A program made the position numbers and the translations under genes. This document shows positions 43,192 to 55,507 of a DNA stretch of 64,000 nt, in pieces. Under the pieces are notes generated by a model. It was given only the letters and a program-made list of their open reading frames with translations, did not search any database and was not told where the DNA came from. This DNA comes from Owenia fusiformis (Eukaryota; Annelida; Polychaeta; Sabellida; Oweniidae): NCBI GenBank assembly GCA_903813345.2, contig CAIIXF020000008.1, positions 12,440,822-12,504,821 on the forward strand. The letters are read 5' to 3'. Positions within the stretch are counted from its first letter, which is position 1; every line of letters begins with the position of its first letter.

Positions 43192-46100
43192 CTATAGTAC
43201 TCCATAACGGCGCATTATAGCTGCTGTAGCAATGCCACTACCAAACATGGCACTAACTGCAGTGAAGGATAAAACATGGAGGAAGCCTAAGCCAGACAAT
43301 CCATGTCCACTGAAATGAAAGAAGGATAATGTCATTTTATATATTTACATTTACGTATATGGCATACAGTCACCACGAAAATATTTTTCAGTTAGAGACT
43401 GACTCATCTAAAGTACAGTAAAACTTGTGTATATTGAACTTTTTTTGCAAAGAAGGGGTAGATGTTCACAACAGAGGGTAATTTATACAGAAGACAGTAG
43501 AGTATGTGCAAAGGAAGGGTGTCCATTAGAGACAGGTGTTCACTAGAGAGGTGTTCACTAAGACAGGTTTTACTGTAATGTAACATAGACGTATCATGGC
43601 TACTCCATACTCTTCATATGCTTTCTATAATTAGACCTTCATGTAAATCCAGTAGAACTGATCTGAAATTGGGACATCCAATCTTGAGATAGAGAGATTT
43701 ATATCACCTATTTGGCCCCCACCAAACTGAGCAATTACCTTGTACACCCAGCTGCAATTCTTGACCCAATGAGCATAAGTGCCCCTCCTGTATAGGCCAT
43801 GAGAGGAGACACCCCTGATGTTACACCCAGTGTCCCTGAAGCTCTTGATGATAAGTATCCACCTACTGCAGCACCTCCCATAAAGAACACCTGCAATGTT
43901 AAGTGATAATTGAATACAATCAAAGCAAAAAAGTGTATGAAACCCTCGAATTTGTAATAAACAGTTACTCAGGGACCCAAGTTCTGAGAAACAGCTAGAA
44001 AGTGAAAATGGATATTGGAAAGTATTACGCGAGATTTTTTCAGTTCTTGTTGGAAAATAAGTTACTTTTATGATGTGGGGTGATATCTAGAGTTTGAGAC
44101 TTGCGAAAATAAGATATCTTCATCTTTATACCCCCCACCCTATAATTTTAGGGGGGTCAGAAGAAAATAGACTTTAATTCATAACTTTGGAAGTATATGA
44201 GATACAAACTTAATTTTTTCACCAAAATTTATGAAATAACATCAGTAATGAAGAAAAAAATATTTTGAATGAAAAAAAGCTAATTTGCATAATTTAACCC
44301 TTAAACTGCCCTAAAAACTAGTAAATGACGAATTGATGTTATATCACATTTACTGTTATTGCCTTCATATGAAGTTATAACTTATGAAATAATTACTAAA
44401 GATGCATCTATATATGTATAATAAATGTGCAAAATATTAGAAGTGTATCTTACATAAAGACTGTGAAAAAAATTCTCCCCCTATCCAGATTTTTGAGGGA
44501 GGGGGTCAAATAAAAATGGACTTTAATTCATAATTTTAAAAGTATATGAGGTACAAACTTAATTTTTTCACAAAAGTTTATGTAATAACATCAGTAATTC
44601 AGAAAAAATATTTTTGATACTCAAATTAGCTAATTTGCATAATTTAACCCTTATACAGTCATAAAAAAACTGTTAAATGACGATGCGATAAAATACGACA
44701 TTTACTCTAATTGACCTCTCATGAAGTTTTAACAAATAAAGTAATTCCTAAAAATGCATCTATATATGTTTAACAGATGTGCAAAATATTAAAAGTGTAT
44801 CTTACATAACGACGCTGAAAAAAATTGTCCCCCTACCCAGATATTTGAGGGGGGTAAAATGGAAATGGACTTTAATTCATAACTTTGGAAGTATATGAGG
44901 TACAAACTTAATTCTTTCACCAAAATTTATGTTATAACGTCAGTAATTCGGAAGAAATATCTTGATATGAAAATAAGCTAATTTGCATAATTTAACCCTT
45001 ATACAGTCATAAAAAACGTTAAATGACAAAGTGATGAAATACGAAATTTACTTAAATTGACTTCTATGAAGTTATAACTTGTGAAATAATTCCTAGAAAT
45101 ACATTTACAACGGGTATGGACGATATATAAAAAGGGTATTGTATATAATGAGTGTGAAAAAATCTCACACCCTACCCTAATATTTTAGGGTTGGGGGAAG
45201 TTAAAAGAAAATAATAAACTTTGATTCATAACTTTGAAATCGTATAAGAAAGAGCTTATACATGTATTTCTTCGCCAGAATATTGAGAAATCACATCAAG
45301 AATGAAACAAATATTACATGGAAACAATATTATACTAGTAATAGTAGTAGTAAATTTATTAATTAAAGTCTTACACACTAAAGATGTTACATTAAGATAC
45401 ATACATGAATAAAAACAATTCCTGGTTGATGCCGACCTATTAGAGACCATCGCATGTAACTATTTCACGCCTTTTGACTAACATATTTATCATACATTTT
45501 CCAAGTGTCCTTTGAACAGTTTTTTTCATTCATTATTATACAATATTTTCCTAGACTTGTATACATGTAAAAGTCACTATGGATATCAGTCATTTAGGCA
45601 AACAGACTTAATCGTTCATTTTCAAACATATGACATTCTACTTTAAAGTGAGTTTCTGTCTCCATTGACTGTCCACACGAGCACGATCTCTGGTCTATCG
45701 GGAGTTGCGTTATTTTTGTTTATATTTCAATATAAAAACAAACTATCATTGGATGTATTACACTTGTTTGCAGCATCCAAAATGATATCAGAGCATTACC
45801 ACTAACTATGGATGCATTTTTGGTTTATAACAATTATACATTTCAATGAATGCTGACAAACCACTTTTTGAGATTCCAGAGCCAGGGAATGGATTTGGAT
45901 GTCAAGTGGTTCATATTACTCTTGAGACCATTAAAATGACCAAAAACCGAAACTTGATATAACAAAAATCCCAAAGGTTAATTTGCACATGCAAACGATA
46001 CAAGGACAAAGCAATATGTTAAACCACTTGCTCATGTGCCACTGCAGGTACAGAATGTTTTGCTGCATGTTCATGCGGCTCAAAGGAAAGTGAGTGTGGA

Positions 46101-49100
46101 CGGGAATAAGTGGATTAAACCAAACATATATGATGACATTTTCACTGCATCAGGTACCTACAACCTAGAATATGATACCAGTCCCCACAGTGACTCTGAA
46201 TATGGTTCAATAAACTTTAGAATTGTTATGGTTACCTTTTTAAGGGTTATTCTGAAACATTGCAAGTTCAATTAAACTCAATTTATTCATACATTTAATC
46301 ATTATGTGTACACATATTATTAATAATAGGTGGCACCACAGGTGATGCTTAAATACCCGTACATATAGTAGTTAAATCATGAAGTATATCATTATGTTGT
46401 CAACGAATCAAACCGGAATGTAATCACAAAAGTTAGATTATAATAAATAAAGGTATGGGGGATCCATGATGCTAGTTTCATTTGAAGCCAAGAAGGTGCC
46501 ATATGCCATGGGGAAATTTTATGAATGTGTAGCTTCATTAATTATTATTTAAAGATACCAGGCTACCGCATTGACGCAAATAATCGTAAAAAAGGGTGAT
46601 TCTTATAAAATATTAGTTATTATTTTACCTTCCCCAAAGTTTGTATGGTCAGAATTATTATTTTAGATCTTAAGTAGTTTAAAGCAGCCCCCAGGTTGGC
46701 CCATGTACCTCCCTTGAGAGCCTACCCTTCTTACTGAAGAAACAAGAAATGATATAGTCAACTAATGATTAATAAGCTAAGATAATATGCTTCTTCAGTT
46801 TTGATTTAAGAAAAGAAATGGAATTTGACTTTTTTATTTCTTCTGGGAGATTGTTCCATATGGAGTAACCACTAAAGGCTATTGTTTTTTGCCATAATTT
46901 TCAGTTTTGCTTTATGGCCTAGTCACATAGCCCGGCCGATGAGGTTACGATGAGCCAGCGATGCAATTTTCACCAAACTCGGTCGAACACCGGCCGGACA
47001 CCGGCCGGACATCCGTGGCGTTTGTTGCTTAAAACCGCATCGGTGGTAGCTCGGTGAAATTTTAACTTCGGAGTTAAATTTCACCGGGCTTTCACCGAGC
47101 TCCCTCATCATGTCATCGCAGCCCCATCGTAACCACATCGGAAAACACGTCGGCCGGTGCACGGCCGAGTATCGGCCGGTGTCCCGTGCATCTGAGACAA
47201 CCAGAGGACGAGGTTTTTTAACAGACAGCGGACGAGCTCCGGTCGATGTGGGACAGAGCATCGGCCGGTCACTGTTCAAAGCCCGTTAACAACCCGGCCG
47301 GCGATCGCACGGTGTCCTGTTACCTGCTCGGGTACCGGCCGTATTCCTTCCGATGTCCGGCCGACCTCCGGCCGGTAGTTGCTGCCACATCGGCAGAAAA
47401 AAACTACCATTTTGAGACAGACTCCGTACGGTCACCGGCCGGTGTTCGGTCGGTCGCCTGAAGATGTCCAGACGGAGTCCGTTCACGTCACCGAGCTCTG
47501 CTTCCGATGAGGAGAGTTCGGTGGCACCAAAAAAATCCACCGAGCTCTACCGATGCCGGACATCGGCCGGGCTATGTGACTAGGCCATTAGGAAGGGTGA
47601 AGTTTGATTTGCCTCTAGTATTATATCTATGAAAATCTCCATGGGCATTGAAATAGTTGGGAAAAATAGCTTCATAATTGTTGATATCATTTTTCCATTT
47701 TAAATGCTAGTATTAAGAAAGGATATATTGTCAAAGTCCTTACTTCATGTGAAGTCAATTTCAGTATAGAACCACTTTGCCTTATAATGATTCTCATGAC
47801 TGTTTGAAGCTTAAATTATGCAAATTAGTTGAAATATAGTATTGTCCCCATGTAATATTCGTTTCATTATTGATGTGATTTCTCAATTTTCAGCGAAGAA
47901 ATATAAGCTCTTTCTTAAATTATTTCAAAGTTATGAGTTAAAGTCTATTATTTTCTTTAACCCCCCCCCCCCCGAGCCCTCAAAATTATTAAGGTAGGGT
48001 GTAAGATTCTTTTCACACTCATTATATAAAATAACCTCTTTATATTGTGCATATCTGTTGTAAACTTTTTCTCGAAGTTATAACTTCATAAGAAGTCAAT
48101 TAAAGTAAATGCCATATTTTATCACTTCGTCATTTAACGGTTTTTATTACTTTATAAGGGTTAAATTATGCAAATTAGCTTATTTGCATATCAAAAATGT
48201 TTTTTCTTAGTTACTGATGTTATTACATAAATTTTGGTGAACAAATAGGTTTATACCTCATATACTTCCAAAGTTATAAATTAAAGTCCATTTTCAGTTG
48301 ACCCCCCCCCCGAAATATCTGGGTAGGGAGAGAAATTTTTTCACAATCTATATATAAGATGCACTTTTAATATTTTCCACATCTATTATACATATATAGA
48401 TGCATTTTTAGGAATTATTTCATCAGTTATAACTTCATATGAAGGTAATTACAGTAAATGTCGTATATTATCATTTTGTCATTTAATAGTTTTTATGGCG
48501 GTTTAAGGGTTAAATTATGCAAATTAGCTTATTTTTGTTCAAAATATTTTTTTCTCCATTACTGATTTTATTTTGTAAATTTTGGTGAAAAAATTAAGTT
48601 TGTATCTTATATACTTCCAAAGTTATGAATTAAAGTTTATTTTCTTTCGACCCCCTCCCTTCAATTTTAGGGTTAGGGGAGAAATATTTTTCACAGTCGT
48701 TATGTAAGATACACTTTTAATATTTTGCACATCTAATAAACATATATAGATGCATTTTTAGGAATTATTTCATAAGTTATAACTTCATATGAAGGCAATT
48801 ACAGTAAAAGTTGTTTATTATCATTCCGTTATTTAATAGTTTTTATGGCGGTTTAAGGGTTAAATTATGTAAAATAGCTTATTTTCGTTTGATATATTTT
48901 TTTCTGCATTACTGATGTTATTCTATAAATTATGGTGAAAAAATTAAGCTTGTATCTCATTTACTTCCAAAGTTATGAATTAAAGTTTATTTTCTTCTGA
49001 CCCCCCTGAAATTATAGGGTGGGGGGTATAAAGATGAGGATATCTTATTTTCGCAAGCCTCAAACTCTAGATATCACCCCACATCATAAAATAAATATAT

Positions 49101-52100
49101 TTTCCAACAAGAAAATGAAAAAATCTCGCGTAATACTCTCCAATATTCAAAAACAAAAATATTCAGGCTGGGTCCCTAAGTAAGTGTGTTTTCTATGTAT
49201 GCAAACCCCCACTCCTTAACTTACACACTGTCACCCTATCATGTTATATATCATTTTGTTCCTTATAGAAAGTAACACAAGATTACAAAGTTTCAGAATC
49301 AAGGGCTGTCCCTGAAAAAAGATACAGTATGTCACAGGTTTCATACATGTGTAGCATGATGTGTCATACTAGGTACAGATTTAAATTAACACAGGTTGAC
49401 TCTATCTATCTGGAAATCCAGTGGTGTTGAGCAATTAAATCAAATCAACTTCTCTTAACTTTTTAGACATATCAAGATGATCCTTTTAGCTTGTCAAGCT
49501 TTTCTCAGTAGAATTTGCTGTATTATGTATGAAGAATAAATATATGAAAAAAAAAAAAAAAAAAAAAAAAAACAGGTTGAATAATGATATTACTACGCCA
49601 TATATTTTCTCAGACTACCATTTTTATCCGCTCGTGGATATCAACTCATGGATAAAAATGATATGCCCAAAAATCAATGTATATTTATTATTTTCTATGA
49701 ATAAGGTTTTCATACAGGTTTAACATAGTGTAACAAACCTATAATGATATTGTAGTATGTAATCTGATCTTGTATAAATGAGAACTACTACATGGAAATG
49801 TATTTTCAGTTTTTCAAAAATGCTATTGTTTCAAGTTAAGATTATACTCCGTGCAAATACCTGCCACCACCTCCGATATCCACTCTTGTAGTCATTTAGA
49901 TATGATGAAACTTCACCCAAGGGGCCCTTGAAGATCTGTGAAACAACTGTACAAAAGCTGCTGCTGCTCCCTACACTATGGCCTGTTACAATCGAGATTG
50001 GGATCTGTACTACACCAACCAGCATCCCAGAGATGTATGGAGCCCAGGCCTGCATCTCCCAAACTGTTTTACTGTAAGACAAGTTTGGACGCTGAAAATA
50101 AATCATAATTCTGTGATTCTTTTCAACTTTAGGAATGACCTGCCAATGTCTGTAAACCATCTTACTATACTCAAACCATCTAACAGGATACAGAATTCCA
50201 CGAGTGTAAGTAAGACATATCATGGTTTTGGAACGTAATATGTTAATAAGTGTTTAAAACAAAACAAAATGTTGAGATTTACAAATTTTCAATTTGTGAT
50301 GTGATAATTGGAGGAAAATCAGTTTACCTGATAAAGATGTATGAATACATCGAAAATTTGTAAATCTCAACATTTTGTTTTGATTTTGGAAGATAATTAT
50401 GATTTAGAAGAAAGGTAAATCACGATTTTTAGTGGGCATATACCAAAGCGCTTTCCCATTGAATAAAGTAACTGAAATATATACCTCCTCTCCATTAATT
50501 TGATCGGGGTCAACCCAGTTGTCCGAAACCCAGTTTTCCGAAACCCAGTTGTCCGAAACCCAGTTCTCCGAAAATTAGGGGATCTTATTTGAAAAATACA
50601 ATTTTTTTAAACGAATCTCGTTGTCGCAACCTCTGCGAATCACAACATAACATTGGAATAACGTTGACATCATTGCAAAATTAGGCTAAATATGCTAAGT
50701 CAAGACGTTAATTGTTTAATGTTTAGCCTACGAAAGTTCATATACAGGTGATATAGATTTTCAAACAAACAAAGTTAAATTATGTTATTCTCATTGTAAA
50801 TGGCGTTTACACAACATACATAGATAGGGGTCTACAATTTTCAAACCAATTTTCTTTATGGCCCATGGGAACAACATTTTTCCAATGGGTGATGAGCGTT
50901 CATAAAAGGAAAAATAGCTTTCCCAAGCCAGTGTGCATTTATTTAGTAAAGTTGACATGTACATTTTTTGAAACCAAAACTTATTCTTCATTTACGTACT
51001 CTGTTCTAGAAATAGAGATTAAATTAAAAGGATGAAGTGAGCACATGGCGAAAATGAAACTTCTTGCGAATGGGAGAACATCCATTTTGATACGAGGACA
51101 GCCTGCCTTCGTTTCCAGTTGATCCCAAGTGATTAAGTTAAGAATGTTTTGTTCTTTTACGATTTGATAAAATACAGAGACTAAGAAATTAAATGCGACG
51201 AAATATTTTGACAACGTAATATGTATACTGTTTTATTCTTAAAGTACTATATGCGTAAACTTATTTTATCTGTTTCAAAATGATTCATTTTATTTTGCCT
51301 ATATAAAAGAGATTGAAGAAGATAAGATAAACTGTTCCGTAATATATATTGTGTTTTGATAACCTTTTTTAGAATCACAATGTAAAATAAATCCCCCGTT
51401 CCTGCCATTCTGGTAACGCGTGCAATGGATGCAATTCAAAGTGAGAGAGAGAGAGATCTATGAACATCAGAATGCGTCCATGCCATTAATTTGGCCAAAT
51501 ACATGGCATGAAACTGGCCTAAGCTTAGTACGTCTCCCCTTTCTCTGGTAAATTATGACTTTATTTTTCGGAGTTATGGGTTTCGGACAAGTGGGTTTCG
51601 GACAACTGGGTTTCGGACAACTGGGTTTCGGAGAACTGGATTTCGGACAACTGGGGTGCACAGAACATTCAGAAGGGAAAGCAATATATTTTAACAGCCA
51701 GTAACTTACTATGAGCTCTGTCTTCCATGGTGCAATTAGTTCAGCACCAAACACAAATATTGCCAATACTGAAGCCATGGGTAATGCAAGTGTAAAGTAT
51801 GGGCCACCCATCAACTGGGACAGTCTGGAAAATATTGAAAAGTACCCTTTGCATTCTTCTGACTTCGCTTCTCAAAAGAGAGCTTCGTCTTCACTCTTCC
51901 GGTTTTCAATAAATCTTTGAACTGACCGAGCAAATCAGAGTTGGTCGTCAAAATACAAACAACTTTCTATATAGTTAGCTAGCTGATTGATTGAGAAAAG
52001 ATCAGTGCGGTAAGGGTGAAATGATTTATGACCCGAGCTGTCAGGAACATAGGTTCTATGGGGCGGGGCTGCTAAACTGTAATTTAGTTTATACTAGGCA

Positions 52101-55100
52101 GAGGGTAGTTTAAAACTAGACTACATGCAGGGTAATTAAGTGAAATTAAATTCTTTATTGATTTTAGAAGAAAATAAACTGACTTGTTTGTAAAAATAGT
52201 ACACAAGAGTACATAGCCCTGATCACAATAGGCAAGCCACATTACACTTCGACTATTGCAGTAAATGCTAATAAGAATCATAATCATCTCAAATGTAGTT
52301 TTCTGTGGCATTTTAAGATGGTTTGAATGTAAAATTACCATAGGAACTTTAAGTGATTCTCTGAATACATTTTGATTAAATAGAGGTAGTAAAAGATTGA
52401 CCACATTCATATTTAGGGTAATGCTTATTAACATACAGTATTCAGTGAAACCTGTGTAATTGGAAAACCTTTGTTACATGTACCTCTTATAAAAAGTGTT
52501 ATAGGTGTCCCTTGCAGAGGTTCATTAGATCTGGCAGAGGTTCATTTAACAATAAGTCAATAGGTTGTGGGATTTCAAAAACTGTTCCACTTATGGAGGT
52601 AATATCCACTTACAGAGAGGTGTTCCATTTTACTAGCTTTACTTGTACAAAGTTTCTTATTTTATTTCATCTTAGAGTGTTTAATCCATGTTGTTGTTAA
52701 TTCAGTACTGTGGGAGTCTGTTGAAGGTCCTCATTTTATTTTATGTTATCATTAAGTTTCTTTGGATCTAACATTGCCTACAGTATTTCAATATCTATCT
52801 TAAACTTTTTGCAAATTCAGTTCGGACTTCATCACTTAAAATGTCTATAATATAGTGAGTATTTAGGAGTAAAGTTGTGATAAAGTATAAATGTTTGGTA
52901 TCATGAGAGAAAATTGTACTTACGTTGAGAATGAAAGTGGTTTATTGGGTCGAGTAATCCGTGTAAAGAATGGCTCAAAAATCCCATACAAGGCAGCGCC
53001 AGATAATGATCCCAACACTGTTATCCCTGAAAATAAATTGAGGATTAATAAAGGATTTTTGCAGACCAAAAATATTTGAGAAATGACCAAAAGATCATGC
53101 TTGTATGTATAACATCCAAATATCAACAAATCGGCACTATTACTTTTTATTTATAACTTGGGTTATAACAAAAAAATGTAAAATGACATACTACATGGTA
53201 CAGTAACTATTTGTAGCAAAAATATAAAACAGTTAATTCATACAAAAATGGCAGCAATTTCTAATGATTGGGACAAATCAACATCATAAACAACAGCGTC
53301 TTGTATATGCAGTTAAACCAAAATACAAGTTCAGATTTTATAACAAAATAAATGTGAAATTGGCATTAAAATAAATTTTGCTTTCAAGCAAAACTTCTTT
53401 TTCCATAGGACATATAAAATAGAAACGATATTGGGCCAACTTTAATTGAGTTATCAACTAGATGCATTCTCTATACCTTAGGGGAGGCTTCAAAAGTTCA
53501 ATGTCGGATCAGAAACTAAATAAATCTTTTGACTCTGACCCCCCCCCCTCCTTCCTCAAAAACTAAATACCATGAAAGTTGATCGCTGACTTCCGGTTTG
53601 AGAATTTGAATAATCATTGCTGAACACGATCTATTTTTGTTGATTCCTATCGTAGTTTGCGGCTTTTAACAACTATTGATAGAATAGAATCCATTGATCT
53701 TGACGAAGAAAGCATCTGGTAAAATCTTTATTTTAAACCATTCCAAGGCATTCTGAGTCAAAATTGCCAATAAAATGGGTTTAAACCCCCTCCCCCCTAA
53801 CTAGATTTATTTAGTTTTCTATCCCACATCGATCTTTTGATGCCTCCCCTTATCCCCCTTAACTTTGTTTGTGAATAACACAGAGATTGCATTTAGTATT
53901 GCAATATACTTTGAGTAAGTGGTAACTCACATGCATGCTGAGTCCCTGTGCCCACTTGCACATATACCATACCAGGACACTAGCAATGGAAAACAAAACA
54001 AAAAATTATAGTTAATATCAATATTTAATATACATGTATGTGAAAATGCTGCAACGGGCTATATATCCCTTATTACCTGCAGGAATCCTTTCATGTTTAC
54101 AAACGTTGTAGATGAAGGTCCTAAGTTTTTCTTGATACCATACATTTTTCTAAGTCTTTACAGAGATCATAAGCCCTTGCCAAATATTACTGAAAATGGA
54201 TAAATTGAGAACTTCAACAGCCACAATTCTTCAACCCTTCAACACTCTTCCCCTGACAATTTTTTAGCCCCACTCCAAAAGACCTAAAGACCTTTTTTTA
54301 ATTTTTCCCATTGACAAAAATGTTTTACAGTGAAATCGCATCATTCCACTAGACATATTTATGGCCTTAAAATGTCAATATCATCATTAATCATGGACCA
54401 ATTCTCATGAATGACTCAAACATAGAATATTGGATTTTCTACATTTTTGTAAGATATTTATATGAAGGGTTTTTCAGATTCCATGTCGCAGGGGGCAACT
54501 TTGCCCCCTCTAACCTTTTGTGTAGGTAACATGCCCTATTTCAACATATTCACTTGATTATTCACAAACATTTTACGACTAGTACTTACAGATCCACAGA
54601 GCGCCATTCCTACCCCCAGTATAGCTCCACCTACACCACTGCTGAGATAGCCTTTATCAGCTAGGAGTCCTGTGATGTATTTGTTGTAGCTGGTTCTGAA
54701 GTATTGCTGAGTAGGCGGGCACATGGACAGCAGTGAGAATGTGAACATACCTGTGTATAAAGTAGTCCAATAATGAAGGTAAACACAGCATAGTAAACAA
54801 TATCATTCCATTTAGCTTTTCGAAATATAATGAACTTTAAAAAAGTAAAGTACCTTTAATTTATGAGTGGTAGGTACTCTTTGATATGTTCAGTTGAAAA
54901 TGAGGCTGTAAATTGAAAATTTTGGTGATTTCACACTCGTCTTTCAAATATTTTTATTGGTTCTTGGCCAATGGATTAAAGAGCTAACAAATTTCCAATG
55001 ATATAATAAAGCCACATATTATCTCATAAACAATATTCTCTTATTTTCTCATTTCAGAATTTGGCCTTTAATAATATTATCTTAATTTGCAGAAAACTGA

Positions 55101-55217
55101 GAGGAATAATATGTGAGTTAGTATGTACAGTACCTGAGGCAATAGCAGATAAAAACATTTTTATCATTGTGAATCTCTCCATCAACAATTGGTCTATAAT
55201 AACCTGTGGCTCAAACA
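43192..55217 (-). CDS. YeeE/YedE-family sulfur-compound transporter (N terminus not certain)
   Basis: Eight minus-strand exons: 55217-55134, 54750-54590, 53979-53931, 53026-52924, 51824-51710, 50091-49861, 43890-43739 and 43309-43192 (stop 43194-43192). All introns are GT-AG and all phases agree, giving about 337 residues. Family signatures in order: FEPQVIIDQLLMERFTM, GMALCGSCPGMVYVQVGTG, AWAPYISGMLVG, MGGAAVGGYLSSR and AAGCTSGHGLSGLG. Several hydrophobic segments fit a multi-pass membrane protein. Bacterial relatives (YeeE/TsuA) import thiosulfate using conserved cysteines; the CGSCPG and GCTSGHG cysteines are kept here. The normal N-terminal helix is missing from these exons; a phase-compatible first exon at 61948-61912 is listed separately. 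Introns carry many transposons, the largest being 43965-49183. Confidence 0.85.
43418..43580. repeat. Short interspersed repeat, copy 1 (transporter intron)
   Basis: Ends ACAGTAAAACTTGT and ACAGGTTTTACTGT are inverted. The interior has recurrent GGTGTTCACTA and AGAGGTGTTCACT motifs. Related sequence occurs at 52431-52640 and 55277-55400 near the same gene, so it is a dispersed family. Confidence 0.55.
45345..45725 (-). mobile_element. LINE 3' fragment inside the foldback centre
   Basis: Read minus, the translation gives RSCSCGQSMETETHFKVEC and then HMFENERLSLFA and a stop, the CxCG-E-E-HF-C-FE-R tail of several LINE ORF2 proteins. A 3' untranslated segment runs to about 45345, where A/T-rich TAATAG repeats may be its tail. 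It probably inserted into or near the inner end of the left arm. Confidence 0.65.
45726..46740. other. Centre of the foldback element, unassigned
   Basis: No recognised gene. A 79-codon plus-strand frame (46036-46275) has no recognisable motif; a second frame across the same stretch is cysteine-rich (CSCGSKESECG) but short. Neither is supported as a gene. Confidence 0.35.
46745..47700 (-). mobile_element. LINE C-terminal fragment split by a MITE
   Basis: Minus-strand codons give YNTRGKSNFTLPNG (47590-47700) and, after the inserted element at 46915-47587, SGYSIWNNLPEEIKKSNSIS and LKSKLKKHI (about 46760-46900). The HxYNTR and WNNLP motifs are typical downstream parts of CR1/L2-type ORF2. The inserted MITE therefore postdates this LINE copy. 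Confidence 0.65.
46915..47587. mobile_element. GC-rich Harbinger-like MITE
   Basis: The termini TGGCCTAGTCACATAGCCCG(GCCGATG) and its exact complement give 27 perfect base pairs. TTA flanks both sides (46912-46914 and 47588-47590), the target length and composition of PIF/Harbinger elements. The interior is packed with CGGCCGG and CCGGCCG and is strikingly GC-rich against the surrounding AT-rich DNA. Open frames inside are shadows of the repeats. Confidence 0.85.
49548..49572. repeat. Poly-A run
   Basis: About 25 consecutive A residues on the plus strand, preceded by GAATAAATATATG. This may be the tail of a retroposed sequence, but no retroposon body was identified upstream. Confidence 0.5.
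50260..50382. mobile_element. 123-bp MITE with about 31-bp inverted ends
   Basis: The left CAAAACAAAATGTTGAGATT(TACAAATTTTC) is complementary to the right end. It lies in the transporter intron just upstream of the exon at 49861-50091. Confidence 0.8.
50514..51655. mobile_element. DNA element with tandem-repeat termini (CCCAGTTGTCCGAAA)
   Basis: The left terminus holds four head-to-tail variants of CCCAGTTGTCCGAAA (50514-50573). The right terminus (51588-51652) holds about five in the opposite orientation, as TTTCGGACAACTGGG variants. The interior of about 1 kb has no recognised protein. Several animal DNA-transposon groups have short tandem repeats as termini, but I cannot name this one. 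Confidence 0.75.
52431..52640. repeat. Short interspersed repeat, copy 2 (transporter intron)
   Basis: Begins CAGTATTCAGTGAAACCTGT and contains TATAGGTGTCCCTTGCAGAG and GAGAGGTGTTCCATTTTAC. It is a diverged relative of the repeats at 43418-43580 and 55277-55400. Confidence 0.4.
53478..53852. mobile_element. 375-bp inverted-repeat MITE
   Basis: The left end TTAGGGGAGGCTTCAAAAG with downstream AAACTAAATAAATC pairs with the right end, read in reverse as ATAAGGGGAGGCATCAAAAG and AAACTAAATAAATC, at roughly 85 percent by eye. C-runs near 53539 and 53787 lie inside. It is in the transporter intron 53027-53930. Confidence 0.7.
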
Positions 55218-55276
55218 CTGAAATCAACAAATACAAGTTATAACACAGATGATCTCTATATGTAATTATTTTGAAC

Positions 55277-55400
55277 TACAGTAAAACTTGAATATAGTGA
55301 GCGCCTATGGAGCAACAAAAAGTGTTCACTGTAGGTATGTGTTCACTACAGAGAGGGAATTTTTATACAGGAATCAATGTAAAATGTGTTTTGAAGTGAT
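55277..55400. repeat. Short interspersed repeat, copy 3
   Basis: ACAGTAAAACTTGAATATAG followed by AGTGTTCACTGTAGG and GTGTTCACTACAGAGAGGG. It resembles the copy at 43418-43580 and lies just upstream of transporter exon 55217-55134. Confidence 0.5.
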
Positions 55401-55507
55401 GTTCACTCAAGAAAATTTTAAGCAAATGTGCAACATGCATGCAATAGGCGTAAAATTCTGAGCGAACTGTTTTCGTTTTTTTCAGCATTCATTTTTCAGC
55501 GTTTATT

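Larger units (their letters stand above)
43965..49183. mobile_element. 5.2-kb foldback element with tandem-repeat arms
   Basis: The ends TTACTCAGGGACCCA and TGGGTCCCTAAGTAA are inverted. The left arm (to about 45335) and right arm (from about 47800) are long inverted repeats, each made of four tandem units of about 350 bp; a landmark TTTAATTCATAAC recurs at about 44173, 44522, 44870 and 45218, and its complement near 47931, 48281, 48622 and 48972. The centre contains LINE remnants and a nested MITE but no transposase that I recognise. Long internally repetitive inverted ends are the hallmark of Foldback/Galileo-type elements. It lies inside an intron of the transporter gene. Confidence 0.8.

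Noticed and set aside
46923-47540. Arg/Pro-rich frames in the GC-rich block
   Set aside because: They arise from CGGCCGG repeats within a MITE bounded by perfect inverted ends.
49529-49723. Lysine-rich frame
   Set aside because: It is created by the poly-A run at 49548-49572.
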